64,000 nucleotides of DNA from Hippasteria phrygiana (taxonomy: Eukaryota > Echinodermata > Asteroidea > Valvatida > Goniasteridae), in NCBI GenBank assembly GCA_037893225.1, contig JAZGUH010000263.1, positions 434,001 through 498,000 of the forward strand. The letters are read 5' to 3'. This document shows, in pieces, positions 41,301 through 56,300 of this stretch. Position 1 is the stretch's first letter. Every line of letters starts with the position of its first letter. Position numbers and translations under genes: made by a program. The notes under the pieces were generated by a model. It saw only the letters and a program-made list of their open reading frames with translations, made no database searches and was not told the DNA's origin.

Positions 41301-44300
41301 CCAGTTTTGGGTTTTCTTTGCTGGCTGTCAGCGTGCCTTCCACAGGTTAGAATGCTACCTGTCATTTATGAGCTACCAAGAATAGTTTACCAGAGGAAAG
41401 CTAAGAATATTAACTGCAAGCGATCTTTTGATTTTCAATATGAGTAATGAGGTGAATACGGTGTTTTGTGTTTTATGTTGTATTTGCAGAAACGTTAACG
41501 TGCACTCCAGGACATTTTGACTGTGGCCATTCAGTCTGCATCAGCAGTGCCTGGCAGTGCGATTTTGAGACGGACTGCTTGGATGAAAGTGATGAACACA
41601 GTTGCAGTTATTATCAAGATGTAACAACACCGTGGTATGCTGGCGAAGGTAAACTTTGTGATGAATGTTTATTTTTCGTGGATAAATGACTTGAAGCTAC
41701 CTGCATACATGTATACTTTTCATCAAAGAAAAATGACTATTCGAAAAGCAAAATTGATTACAAAGAATCTCGGAACTTTTTAAAGGCCACTAATTGAATT
41801 ATTCCAATGACGGACATTTTCAGGTCGACTTCTATTCGACCACAACTTAGCTTGTCTGATTTTATTAAACAGCCATTCGTTTGAAATGGTTTATTTATGC
41901 AATTGTTCTGGCAGTTATGATGGCTCTTTAGAGCTATCTTTTGGTGATTAACGGTTTCTATATAATTTCTAATTTCAATTATACGAATGACCGATGATAA
42001 ACAATACCGGTAGTCAATCTACGAACTCCTGAAACTACACATCTCAACGGAGGTTTATCTATCACTATACCGGTAGTTAGAATCGAAAATATGCAGGTTA
42101 ATGAAATCAAACAACTTGGGTAATATTGCTTGTGAAGCTATAAATGTCAATCTTTCTCAGGCGAAACTTGATGCGATTTGACATGAATATTCTCAAAATG
42201 ATTTTTCTGATAACGAGTAGAGGTTATTTTTTACATGATTACTCATGCTTTGATATCCGGTCATGACTTTCTAGAAAGAGTTGAATGAAACTTTTTTCTT
42301 CTTCTGGATTTACAGGAGGGAGTATTGAAACGACGTTCATCGGTGCAAATGAGAGCATCCAGATAAACTCGCCAAACTATCCATTCGACTATCCAAACAA
42401 CGTCAACATGACATGGATCATTCGAGCACCGGAGGACCAGAAAATTCGCATCACCTTCGACAATTTCGAGACTGAGCATGGTTTTGACTATTTTCGGGCT
42501 GGCGATGGCGGCGACCCTCTCACCAATGAGTTTTTCGTTTGGCACGGGCTGAAAGAAGCTCCTGAACTGATGTCGGTTGCCAATCAGATTTGGCTGAGAT
42601 TCACGTCTGATGGAATTTACACCAGTTTGGGGTTTTCTTTGATGGCTGTCAGCGTGCCTTCCACAGGTTAGAATGCTACCTGTCATTTATGAGCTACCAA
42701 GAATAGTTTGCCAGAGGAAAGTTAAGAATATTAACTGCAAGCGATCTTTTGATTCTCAATATGAGTATTGAGGTGAACACGGTGTTTTGTATTTTATGTT
42801 GTATTTGCAGAAACGTTGACGTGCACTCCAGGAGATTTTGACTGTGGCCATTCAGTCTGCATCAGCAGTGCCTGGCAGTGCGATTTTGAGACGGACTGCT
42901 TGGATGAAAGTGATGAACACAGTTGCAGTTATTATCAAGATGTAACAACACCGTGGTATGCTGGCGAAGGTAAACTTTGTAATGAATGTTTATTTTTCGT
43001 GGATAAATGACTTGAAGCTACCTGCATACATGTATACTTTTCATCAAAGAAAAATGACTATTCGAAAAGCAAAATTGATTACAAAGAATCTCGGAACTTT
43101 TTAAAGGCCACTAATTGAATTATTCCAATGACGGACATTTTCAGGTCGACTTCTATTCGGCCACAACTTAGCTTGTCTGATATTATTAAACAGCCATTCG
43201 TTTGAAATGGATTATTTATGCAATTGTTCTGGCAGTTATGATGGCTCTTTAGAGCTAACTTTTGGTGATTAACGGTTTCTATATAATTTCTAATTTCAAT
43301 TATACGAATGACCGATGATAAACAATACCGGTAGTCAATCTACGAACTCCTGAAACTACACATCTCAACGGAGGTTTATCTATCACTATACCGGTAGTTA
43401 GAATCGAAAATATGCAGGTTAATGAAATCAAACAACTTGGGTAATATTGCTTGTGAAGCTATAAATGTCAATCTTTCTCAGGCGAAACTTGATGCGATTT
43501 GACATGAATATTCTCAAAATGATTTTTCTGATAACGAGTAGAGGTTATTTTTTACATGATTACTCATGCTTTGATATCCGGTCATGACTTTCTAGAAAGA
43601 GTTGAATGAAACTTTTTTCTTCTTCTGGATTTACAGGAGGGAGTATTGAAACGACGTTCATCGGTGCAAATGAGAGCATCCAGATAAACTCGCCAAACTA
43701 TCCATTCGACTATCCAAACAACGTCAACATGACATGGATCATTCGAGCACCGGAGGACCAGAAAATTCGCATCACCTTCGACAATTTCGAGACTGAGCAT
43801 GGTTTGGACTATCTTCGGGCTGGCGATGGTGACGACCCTCTCACCAATGAGTTTTTCGTTTGGCACGGGCTGAAAGAAGCTCCTGAACTGATGTCGGTTG
43901 CCAATCAGATTTGGCTGAGATTCACGTCTAATGGAATTTTCGCCAGTTTTGGGTTTTCTTTGATGGCTGTCAGCGTGCCTTCCACAGGTTAGAATGCTAC
44001 CTGTCATTTATGAGCTACCAAGAATAGTTTGCCAGAGGAAAGTTAAGAATATTAACTGCAAGCGATCTTTTGATTCTCAATATGAGTATTGAGGTGAACA
44101 CGGTGTTTTGTATTTTATGTTGTATTTGCAGAAACGTTGACGTGCACTCCAGGAGATTTTGACTGTGGCCATTCAGTCTGCATCAGCAGTGCCTGGCAGT
44201 GCGATTTTGAGACGGACTGCTTGGATGAAAGTGATGAACACAGCTGCAGTTATTATCAAGATGTAACAACACCGTGGTATGCTGGCGAAGGTAAACTTTG

Positions 44301-47300
44301 TAATGAATTTTTATTTTTCGTGGATAAATGACTTGAAGCTACCTGCATACATGTATACTTTTCATCAAAGAAAAATGACTACTTAAAAAGCAAAATTGAT
44401 TACAAAGAATCTCGGAACTTTTTAAAGGCCACTAATTGAATTATTCCAATGACGGACATTTTCAGGTCGACTTCTATTCGGCCACAACTTAGCTTGTCTG
44501 ATATTATTAAACAGCCATTCGTTTAAAATGGTTTATTTATGCAATTGTTCTGGCAGTTATGATGGCTCTTTAGAGCTATCTTTTGGTGATTAACGGTTTC
44601 TATATAATTTCTAATTTCAATTATACGCGTATACGAATGACCGATGATAAACAATACCGGTAGTCAATCTACGAACTCCTGAAACTACACATCTCAACGG
44701 AGGTTTATCTATCACTATACCGGTAGTTAGAATCGAAAATATGCAGGTTAATGAAATCAAACAACTTGGGTAATATTGCTTGTGAAGCTATAAATGTCAA
44801 TCTTTCTCAGGCGAAACTTGATGCGATTTGACATGAATATTCTCAAAATGATTTTTCTGATAACGAGTAGAGGGTATTTTTTACATGATTACTCTCATGC
44901 TTTGATATCCGGTCATGACTTTCTGGAATGTGTTGAATGAAACTTTTCCCTTCTTCTGGAGTTACAGGAGGAAGTATTGAAACGACGTCCATCGGTGCAA
45001 ATGAGAGCATCCAGATAAACTCGCCAAACTATCCATTCGACTATCCAAACAACGTCAACATGACATGGATCATTCGAGCACCGGAGGACCAGAAAATTCG
45101 CATCACCTTCGACAATTTCGAGACTAAGCATGGTTTTGACTATTTTCGGGCTGGCGATGGCGACGACCCTCTCACCAATGAGTTTTTCGTTTGGCACGGG
45201 CTGAAAGAAGCTCCTGAACTGATGTCGGTTGCCAATCAGATTTGGCTGAGATTCACGTCTAATGGAATTTTCGCCAGTTTTGGGTTTTCTTTGATGGCTG
45301 TCAGCGTGCCTTCCACAGGTTAGAATGCTACCTGTCATTTATGAGCTACCAAGAATAGTTTGCCAGAGGAAAGTTAAGAATATTAACTGCAAGCGATCTT
45401 TTGATTCTCAATATGAGTATTGAGGTGAACACGGTGTTTTGTATTTTATGTTGTATTTGCAGAAACGTTGACGTGCACTCCAGGAGATTTTGACTGTGGC
45501 CATTCAGTCTGCATCAGCAGTGCCTGGCAGTGCGATTTTGAGACGGACTGCTTGGATGAAAGTGATGAACACAGTTGCAGTTATTATCAAGATGTAACAA
45601 CACCGTGGTATGCTGGCGAAGGTAAACTTTGTAATGAATGTTTATTTTTCGTGGATAAATGACTTGAAGCTACCTGCATACATGTATACTTTTCATCAAA
45701 GAAAAATGACTACTTAAAAAGCAAAATTGATTACAAAGAATCTCGGAACTTTTTAAAGGCCACTAATTGAATTATTCCAATGACGGACATTTTCAGGTCG
45801 ACTTCTATTCGGCCACAACTTAGCTTGTCTGATATTATTAAACAGCCATTCGTTTAAAATGGTTTATTTATGCAATTGTTCTGGCAGTTATGATGGCTCT
45901 TTAGAGCTATCTTTTGGTGATTAACGGTTTCTATATAATTTCTAATTTCAATTATACGCGTATACGAATGACCGATGATAAACAATACCGGTAGTCAATC
46001 TACGAACTCCTGAAACTACACATCTCAACGGAGGTTTATCTATCACTATACCGGTAGTTAGAATCGAAAATATGCAGGTTAATGAAATCAAACAACTTGG
46101 GTAATATTGCTTGTGAAGCTATAAATGTCAATCTTTCTCAGGCGAAACTTGATGCGATTTGACATGAATATTCTCAAAATGATTTTTCTGATAACGAGTA
46201 GAGGGTATTTTTTACATGATTACTCTCATGCTTTGATATCCGGTCATGACTTTCTGGAATGTGTTGAATGAAACTTTTCCCTTCTTCTGGAGTTACAGGA
46301 GGAAGTATTGAAACGACGTCCATCGGTGCAAATGAGAGCATCCAGATAAACTCGCCAAACTATCCATTCGACTATCCAAACAACGTCAACATGACATGGA
46401 TCATTCGAGCACCGGAGGACCAGAAAATTCGCATCACCTTCGACAATTTCGAGACTAAGCATGGTTTTGACTATTTTCGGGCTGGCGATGGCGACGACCC
46501 TCTCACCAATGAGTTTTTCGTTTGGCACGGGCTGAAAGAAGCTCCTGAACTGATGTCGGTTGCCAATCAGATTTGGCTGAGATTCACGTCTGATGGAATT
46601 TACGCCAGTTTGGGGTTTTCTTTGGTGGCTGTCAGCGTGCCTTCCACAGGTTAGAATGCTACCTGTCATTTATGAGCTACCAAGAATAGTTTGCCAGAGG
46701 AAAGTTAAGAATATTAACTGCAAGCGATCTTTTGATTCTCAATATGAGTATTGTGGTGAACACGGTGTTTTGTATTTTATGTTGTATTTGCAGAAACGTT
46801 GACGTGCACTCCAGGAGATTTTGACTGTGGCCATTCAGTCTGCATCAGCAGTGCCTGGCAGTGCGATTTTGAGACGGACTGCTTGGATGAAAGTGATGAA
46901 CACAGTTGCAGTTATTATCAAGATGTAACAACACCGTGGTATGCTGGCGAAGGTAAACTTTGTAATGAATGTTTATTTTTCGTGGATAAATGACTTGAAG
47001 CTACCTGCATACATGTATACTTTTCATCAAAGAAAAATGACTACTTAAAAAGCAAAATTGATTACAAAGAATCTCGGAACTTTTTAAAGGCCACTAATTG
47101 AATTATTCCAATGACGGACATTTTCAGGTCGACTTCTATTCGGCCACAACTTAGCTTGTCTGATATTATTAAACAGCCATTCGTTTAAAATGGTTTATTT
47201 ATGCAATTGTTCTGGCAGTTATGATGGCTCTTTAGAGCTATCTTTTGGTGATTAACGGTTTCTATATAATTTCTAATTTCAATTATACGCGTATACGAAT

Positions 47301-50300
47301 GACCGATGATAAACAATACCGGTAGTCAATCTACGAACTCCTGAAACTACACATCTCAACGGAGGTTTATCTATCACTATACCGGTAGTTAGAATCGAAA
47401 ATATGCAGGTTAATGAAATCAAACAACTTGGGTAATATTGCTTGTGAAGCTATAAATGTCAATCTTTCTCAGGCGAAACTTGATGCGATTTGACATGAAT
47501 ATTCTCAAAATGATTTTTCTGATAACGAGTAGAGGGTATTTTTTACATGATTACTCTCATGCTTTGATATCCGGTCATGACTTTCTGGAATGTGTTGAAT
47601 GAAACTTTTCCCTTCTTCTGGAGTTACAGGAGGAAGTATTGAAACGACGTCCATCGGTGCAAATGAGAGCATCCAGATAAACTCGCCAAACTATCCATTC
47701 GACTATCCAAACAACGTCAACATGACATGGATCATTCGAGCACCGGAGGACCAGAAAATTCGCATCACCTTCGACAATTTCGAGACTGAGCATGGTTTGG
47801 ACTATTTTCGGGCTGGCGATGGTGACGACCCTCTCACCAATGAGTTTTTCGTTTGGCACGGGCTGAAAGAAGCTCCTGAACTGATGTCGGTTGCCAATCA
47901 GATTTGGCTGAGATTCACGTCTAATGGAATTTTCGCCAGTTTTGGGTTTTCTTTGCTGGCTGTCAGCGTGCCTTCCACAGGTTAGAATGCTACCTGTCAT
48001 TTATGAGCTACCAAGAATAGTTTACCAGAGGAAAGCTAAGAATATTAACTGCAAGCGATCTTTTGATTTTCAATATGAGTAATGAGGTGAATACGGTGTT
48101 TTGTATTTTATGTTGTATTTGCAGAAACGTTAACGTGCACTCCAGGAGATTTTGACTGTGGCCATTCAGTCTGCATCAGCAGTGCCTGGCAGTGCGATTT
48201 TGAGACGGACTGCTTGGATGAAAGTGATGAACACAGTTGCAGTTATTATCAAGATGTAACAACACCGTGGTATGCTGGCGAAGGTAAACTTTGGAATGAA
48301 TGTTTATTTTTCGTGGATAAATGACTTGAAGCTACCTGCATACATGTATACTTTTCATCAAAGAAAAATTACTATTCGAAAAGCAAAATTGATTACAAAG
48401 AATCTCGGAACTTTTTAAAGGCCACTAATTGAATTATTCCAATGACGGACATTTTCAGGTCGACTTCTATTCGGCCACAACTTAGCTTGTCTGATATTAT
48501 TAAACAGCCATTCGTTTAAAATAGTTTATTTATGCAATTGTTCTGGCAGTTATGATGGCTCTTTAGAGCTATCTTTTGGTGATTAACGGTTTCTATATAA
48601 TTTCTAATTTCAATTATACGCGTATACGAATGACCGATGATCAACAATACCGGTAGTCAATCTACGAACTCCTGAAACTACACATCTCAACGGAGGTTTA
48701 TCTATCACTATACCGGTAGTTAGAATCGAAAATATGCAGGTTAATGAAATCAAACAACTTGGGTAATATTGCTTGTGAAGCTATAAATGTCAATCTTTCT
48801 CAGGCGAAACTTGATGCGATTTGACATGAATATTCTCAAAATGATTTTTCTGATAACGAGTAGAGGGTATTTTTTACATGATTACTCTCATGCTTTGATA
48901 TCCGGTCATGACTTTCTGGAATGTGTTGAATGAAACTTTTCCCTTCTTCTGGAGTTACAGGAGGAAGTATTGAAACGACGTCCATCGGTGCAAATGAGAG
49001 CATCCAGATAAACTCGCCAAACTATCCATTCGACTATCCAAACAACGTCAACATGACATGGATCATTCGAGCACCGGAGGACCAGAAAATTCGCATCACC
49101 TTCGACAATTTCGAGACTGAGCATGGTTTGGACTATTTTCGGGCTGGCGATGGTGACGACCCTCTCACCAATGAGTTTTTCGTTTGGCACGGGCTGAAAG
49201 AAGCTCCTGAACTGATGTCGGTTGCCAATCAGATTTGGCTGAGATTCACGTCTAATGGAATTTTCGCCAGTTTTGGGTTTTCTTTGCTGGCTGTCAGCGT
49301 GCCTTCCACAGGTTAGAATGCTACCTGTCATTTATGAGCTACCAAGAATAGTTTACCAGAGGAAAGCTAAGAATATTAACTGCAAGCGATCTTTTGATTT
49401 TCAATATGAGTAATGAGGTGAATACGGTGTTTTGTATTTTATGTTGTATTTGCAGAAACGTTAACGTGCACTCCAGGAGATTTTGACTGTGGCCATTCAG
49501 TCTGCATCAGCAGTGCCTGGCAGTGCGATTTTGAGACGGACTGCTTGGATGAAAGTGATGAACACAGTTGCAGTTATTATCAAGATGTAACAACACCGTG
49601 GTATGCTGGCGAAGGTAAACTTTGTAATGAATGTTTATTTTTCGTGGATAAATGACTTGAAGCTACCTGCATACATGTATACTTTTCATCAAAGAAAAAT
49701 GACTACTTAAAAAGCAAAATTGATTACAAAGAATCTCGGAACTTTTTAAAGGCCACTAATTGAATTATTCCAATGACGGACATTTTCAGGTCGACTTCTA
49801 TTCGGCCACAACTTAGCTTGTCTGATATTATTAAACAGCCATTCGTTTAAAATGGTTTATTTATGCAATTGTTCTGGCAGTTATGATGGCTCTTTAGAGC
49901 TATCTTTTGGTGATTAACGGTTTCTATATAATTTCTAATTTCAATTATACGCGTATACGAATGACCGATGATAAACAATACCGGTAGTCAATCTACGAAC
50001 TCCTGAAACTACACATCTCAACGGAGGTTTATCTATCACTATACCGGTAGTTAGAATCGAAAATATGCAGGTTAATGAAATCAAACAACTTGGGTAATAT
50101 TGCTTGTGAAGCTATAAATGTCAATCTTTCTCAGGCGAAACTTGATGCGATTTGACATGAATATTCTCAAAATGATTTTTCTGATAACGAGTAGAGGGTA
50201 TTTTTTACATGATTACTCTCATGCTTTGATATCCGGTCATGACTTTCTGGAATGTGTTGAATGAAACTTTTCCCTTCTTCTGGAGTTACAGGAGGAAGTA

Positions 50301-53300
50301 TTGAAACGACGTCCATCGGTGCAAATGAGAGCATCCAGATAAACTCGCCAAACTATCCATTCGACTATCCAAACAACGTCAACATGACATGGATCATTCG
50401 AGCACCGGAGGACCAGAAAATTCGCATCACCTTCGACAATTTCGAGACTGAGCATGGTTTGGACTATTTTCGGGCTGGCGATGGCGACGACCCTCTCACC
50501 AATGAGTTTTTCGTTTGGCACGGGCTGAAAGAAGCTCCTGAACTGATGTCGGTTGCCAATCAGATTTGGCTGAGATTCACGTCTAATGGAATTTTCGCCA
50601 GTTTTGGGTTTTCTTTGATGGCTGTCAGCGTGCCTTCCACAGGTTAGAATGCTACCTGTCATTTATGAGCTACCAAGAATAGTTTGCCAGAGGAAAGTTA
50701 AGAATATTAACTGCAAGCGATCTTTTGATTCTCAATATGAGTATTGAGGTGAACACGGTGTTTTGTATTTTATGTTGTATTTGCAGAAACGTTGACGTGC
50801 ACTCCAGGAGATTTTGACTGTGGCCATTCAGTCTGCATCAGCAGTGCCTGGCAGTGCGATTTTGAGACGGACTGCTTGGATGAAAGTGATGAACACAGTT
50901 GCAGTTATTATCAAGATGTAACAACACCGTGGTATGCTGGCGAAGGTAAACTTTGTAATGAATGTTTATTTTTCGTGGATAAATGACTTGAAGCTACCTG
51001 CATACATGTATACTTTTCATCAAAGAAAAATGACTACTTAAAAAGCAAAATTGATTACAAAGAATCTCGGAACTTTTTAAAGGCCACTAATTGAATTATT
51101 CCAATGACGGACATTTTCAGGTCGACTTCTATTCGGCCACAACTTAGCTTGTCTGATATTATTAAACAGCCATTCGTTTAAAATGGTTTATTTATGCAAT
51201 TGTTCTGGCAGTTATGATGGCTCTTTAGAGCTATCTTTTGGTGATTAACGGTTTCTATATAATTTCTAATTTCAATTATACGCGTATACGAATGACCGAT
51301 GATAAACAATACCGGTAGTCAATCTACGAACTCCTGAAACTACACATCTCAACGGAGGTTTATCTATCACTATACCGGTAGTTAGAATCGAAAATATGCA
51401 GGTTAATGAAATCAAACAACTTGGGTAATATTGCTTGTGAAGCTATAAATGTCAATCTTTCTCAGGCGAAACTTGATGCGATTTGACATGAATATTCTCA
51501 AAATGATTTTTCTGATAACGAGTAGAGGGTATTTTTTACATGATTACTCTCATGCTTTGATATCCGGTCATGACTTTCTGGAATGTGTTGAATGAAACTT
51601 TTCCCTTCTTCTGGAGTTACAGGAGGAAGTATTGAAACGACGTCCATCGGTGCAAATGAGAGCATCCAGATAAACTCGCCAAACTATCCATTCGACTATC
51701 CAAACAACGTCAACATGACATGGATCATTCGAGCACCGGAGGACCAGAAAATTCGCATCACCTTCGACAATTTCGAGACTGAGCATGGTTTGGACTATTT
51801 TCGGGCTGGCGATGGTGACGACCCTCTCACCAATGAGTTTTTCGTTTGGCACGGGCTGAAAGAAGCTCCTGAACTGATGTCGGTTGCCAATCAGATTTGG
51901 CTGAGATTCACGTCTAATGGAATTTTCGCCAGTTTTGGGTTTTCTTTGCTGGCTGTCAGCGTGCCTTCCACAGGTTAGAATGCTACCTGTCATTTATGAG
52001 CTACCAAGAATAGTTTACCAGAGGAAAGCTAAGAATATTAACTGCAAGCGATCTTTTGATTTTCAATATGAGTAATGAGGTGAATACGGTGTTTTGTATT
52101 TTATGTTGTATTTGCAGAAACGTTAACGTGCACTCCAGGAGATTTTGACTGTGGCCATTCAGTCTGCATCAGCAGTGCCTGGCAGTGCGATTTTGAGACG
52201 GACTGCTTGGATGAAAGTGATGAACACAGTTGCAGTTATTATCAAGATGTAACAACACCGTGGTATGCTGGCGAAGGTAAACTTTGGAATGAATGTTTAT
52301 TTTTCGTGGATAAATGACTTGAAGCTACCTGCATACATGTATACTTTTCATCAAAGAAAAATTACTATTCGAAAAGCAAAATTGATTACAAAGAATCTCG
52401 GAACTTTTTAAAGGCCACTAATTGAATTATTCCAATGACGGACATTTTCAGGTCGACTTCTATTCGGCCACAACTTAGCTTGTCTGATATTATTAAACAG
52501 CCATTCGTTTAAAATAGTTTATTTATGCAATTGTTCTGGCAGTTATGATGGCTCTTTAGAGCTATCTTTTGGTGATTAACGGTTTCTATATAATTTCTAA
52601 TTTCAATTATACGCGTATACGAATGACCGATGATCAACAATACCGGTAGTCAATCTACGAACTCCTGAAACTACACATCTCAACGGAGGTTTATCTATCA
52701 CTATACCGGTAGTTAGAATCGAAAATATGCAGGTTAATGAAATCAAACAACTTGGGTAATATTGCTTGTGAAGCTATAAATGTCAATCTTTCTCAGGCGA
52801 AACTTGATGCGATTTGACATGAATATTCTCAAAATGATTTTTCTGATAACGAGTAGAGGGTATTTTTTACATGATTACTCTCATGCTTTGATATCCGGTC
52901 ATGACTTTCTGGAATGTGTTGAATGAAACTTTTCCCTTCTTCTGGAGTTACAGGAGGAAGTATTGAAACGACGTCCATCGGTGCAAATGAGAGCATCCAG
53001 ATAAACTCGCCAAACTATCCATTCGACTATCCAAACAACGTCAACATGACATGGATCATTCGAGCACCGGAGGACCAGAAAATTCGCATCACCTTCGACA
53101 ATTTCGAGACTGAGCATGGTTTGGACTATTTTCGGGCTGGCGATGGTGACGACCCTCTCACCAATGAGTTTTTCGTTTGGCACGGGCTGAAAGAAGCTCC
53201 TGAACTGATGTCGGTTGCCAATCAGATTTGGCTGAGATTCACGTCTAATGGAATTTTCGCCAGTTTTGGGTTTTCTTTGCTGGCTGTCAGCGTGCCTTCC

Positions 53301-56300
53301 ACAGGTTAGAATGCTACCTGTCATTTATGAGCTACCAAGAATAGTTTACCAGAGGAAAGCTAAGAATATTAACTGCAAGCGATCTTTTGATTTTCAATAT
53401 GAGTAATGAGGTGAATACGGTGTTTTGTATTTTATGTTGTATTTGCAGAAACGTTAACGTGCACTCCAGGAGATTTTGACTGTGGCCATTCAGTCTGCAT
53501 CAGCAGTGCCTGGCAGTGCGATTTTGAGACGGACTGCTTGGATGAAAGTGATGAACACAGTTGCAGTTATTATCAAGATGTAACAACACCGTGGTATGCT
53601 GGCGAAGGTAAACTTTGTAATGAATGTTTATTTTTCGTGGATAAATGACTTGAAGCTACCTGCATACATGTATACTTTTCATCAAAGAAAAATGACTATT
53701 CGAAAAGCAAAATTGATTACAAAGAATCTCGGAACTTTTTAAAGGCCACTAATTGAATTATTCCAATGACGGACATTTTCAGGTCGACTTCTATTCGGCC
53801 ACAACTTAGCTTGTCTGATATTATTAAACAGCCATTCGTTTAAAATAGTTTATTTATGCAATTGTTCTGGCAGTTATGATGGCTCTTTAGAGCTATCTTT
53901 TGGTGATTAACGGTTTCTATATAATTTCTAATTTCAATTATACGCGTATACGAATGACCGATGATCAACAATACCGGTAGTCAATCTACGAACTCCTGAA
54001 ACTACACATCTCAACGGAGGTTTATCTATCACTATACCGGTAGTTAGAATCGAAAATATGCAGGTTAATGAAATCAAACAACTTGGGTAATATTGCTTGT
54101 GAAGCTATAAATGTCAATCTTTCTCAGGCGAAACTTGATGCGATTTGACATGAATATTCTCAAAATGATTTTTCTGATAACGAGTAGAGGGTATTTTTTA
54201 CATGATTACTCTCATGCTTTGATATCCGGTCATGACTTTCTGGAATGTGTTGAATGAAACTTTTCCCTTCTTCTGGAGTTACAGGAGGAAGTATTGAAAC
54301 GACGTCCATCGGTGCAAATGAGAGCATCCAGATAAACTCGCCAAACTATCCATTCGACTATCCAAACAACGTCAACATGACATGGATCATTCGAGCACCG
54401 GAGGACCAGAAAATTCGCATCACCTTCGACAATTTCGAGACTGAGCATGGTTTGGACTATTTTCGGGCTGGCGATGGTGACGACCCTCTCACCAATGAGT
54501 TTTTCGTTTGGCACGGGCTGAAAGAAGCTCCTGAACTGATGTCGGTTGCCAATCAGATTTGGCTGAGATTCACGTCTAATGGAATTTTCGCCAGTTTTGG
54601 GTTTTCTTTGCTGGCTGTCAGCGTGCCTTCCACAGGTTAGAATGCTACCTGTCATTTATGAGCTACCAAGAATAGTTTCCCAGAGGAAAGCTAAGAATAT
54701 TAACTGCAAGCGATCTTTTGATTTTCAATATGAGTAATGAGGTGAATACGGTGTTTTGTATTTTATGTTGTATTTGCAGAAACGTTAACGTGCACTCCAG
54801 GAGATTTTGACTGTGGCCATTCAGTCTGCATCAGCAGTGCCTGGCAGTGCGATTTTGAGACGGACTGCTTGGATGAAAGTGATGAACACAGTTGCAGTTA
54901 TTATCAAGATGTAACAACACCGTGGTATGCTGGCGAAGGTAAACTTTGTAATGAATGTTTATTTTTCGTGGATAAATGACTTGAAGCTACCTGCATACAT
55001 GTATACTTTTCATCAAAGAAAAATGACTATTCGAAAAGCAAAATTGATTACAAAGAATCTCGGAACTTTTTAAAGGCCACTAATTGAATTATTCCAATGA
55101 CGGACATTTTCAGGTCGACTTCTATTCGGCCACAACTTAGCTTGTCTGATATTATTAAACAGCCATTCGTTTAAAATAGTTTATTTATGCAATTGTTCTG
55201 GCAGTTATGATGGCTCTTTAGAGCTATCTTTTGGTGATTAACGATTTCTATATAATTTCTAATTTCAATTATACGCGTATACGAATGACCGATGATCAAC
55301 AATACCGGTAGTCAATCTACGAACTCCTGAAACTACACATCTCAACGGAGGTTTATCTATCACTATACCGGTAGTTAGAATCGAAAATATGCAGGTTAAT
55401 GAAATCAAACAACTTGGGTAATATTGCTTGTGAAGCTATAAATGTCAATCTTACTCAGGCGAAACTTGATGCGATTTGACATGAATATTCTCAAAATGAT
55501 TTTTCTGATAACGAGTAGAGGGTATTTTTTACATGATTACTCTCATGCTTTGATATCCGGTCATGACTTTCTGGAATGTGTTGAATGAAACTTTTCCCTT
55601 CTTCTGGAGTTACAGGAGGAAGTATTGAAACGACGTCCATCGGTGCAAATGAGAGCATCCAGATAAACTCGCCAAACTATCCATTCGACTATCCAAACAA
55701 CGTCAACATGACATGGATCATTCGAGCACCGGAGGACCAGAAAATTCGCATCACCTTCGACAATTTCGAGACTGAGCATGGTTTTGACTATTTTCGGGCT
55801 GGCGATGGTGACGACCCTCTCACCAATGAGTTTTTCGTTTGGCACGGGCTGAAAGAAGCTCCTGAACTGATGTCGGTTGCCAATCAGATTTGGCTGAGAT
55901 TCACGTCTAATGGAATTTTCGCCAGTTTTGGGTTTTCTTTGATGGCTGTCAGCGTGCCTTCCACAGGTTAGAATGCTACCTGTCATTTATGAGCTACCAA
56001 GAATAGTTTGCCAGTGGAAAGCTAAGAATATTAACTGCAAGCGATCTTTTGATTCTCAATATGAGTAATGAGGTGAATACGGTGTTTTGTATTTTATGTT
56101 GTATTTGCAGAAACGTTAACGTGCACTCCAGGACATTTTGACTGTGGCCATTCAGTCTGCATCAGCAGTGCCTGGCAGTGCGATTTTGAGACGGACTGCT
56201 TGGATGAAAGTGATGAACACAGTTGCAGTTATTATCAAGATGTAACAACACCGTGGTATGCTGGCGAAGGTAAACTTTGTGATGAATGTTTATTTTTCGT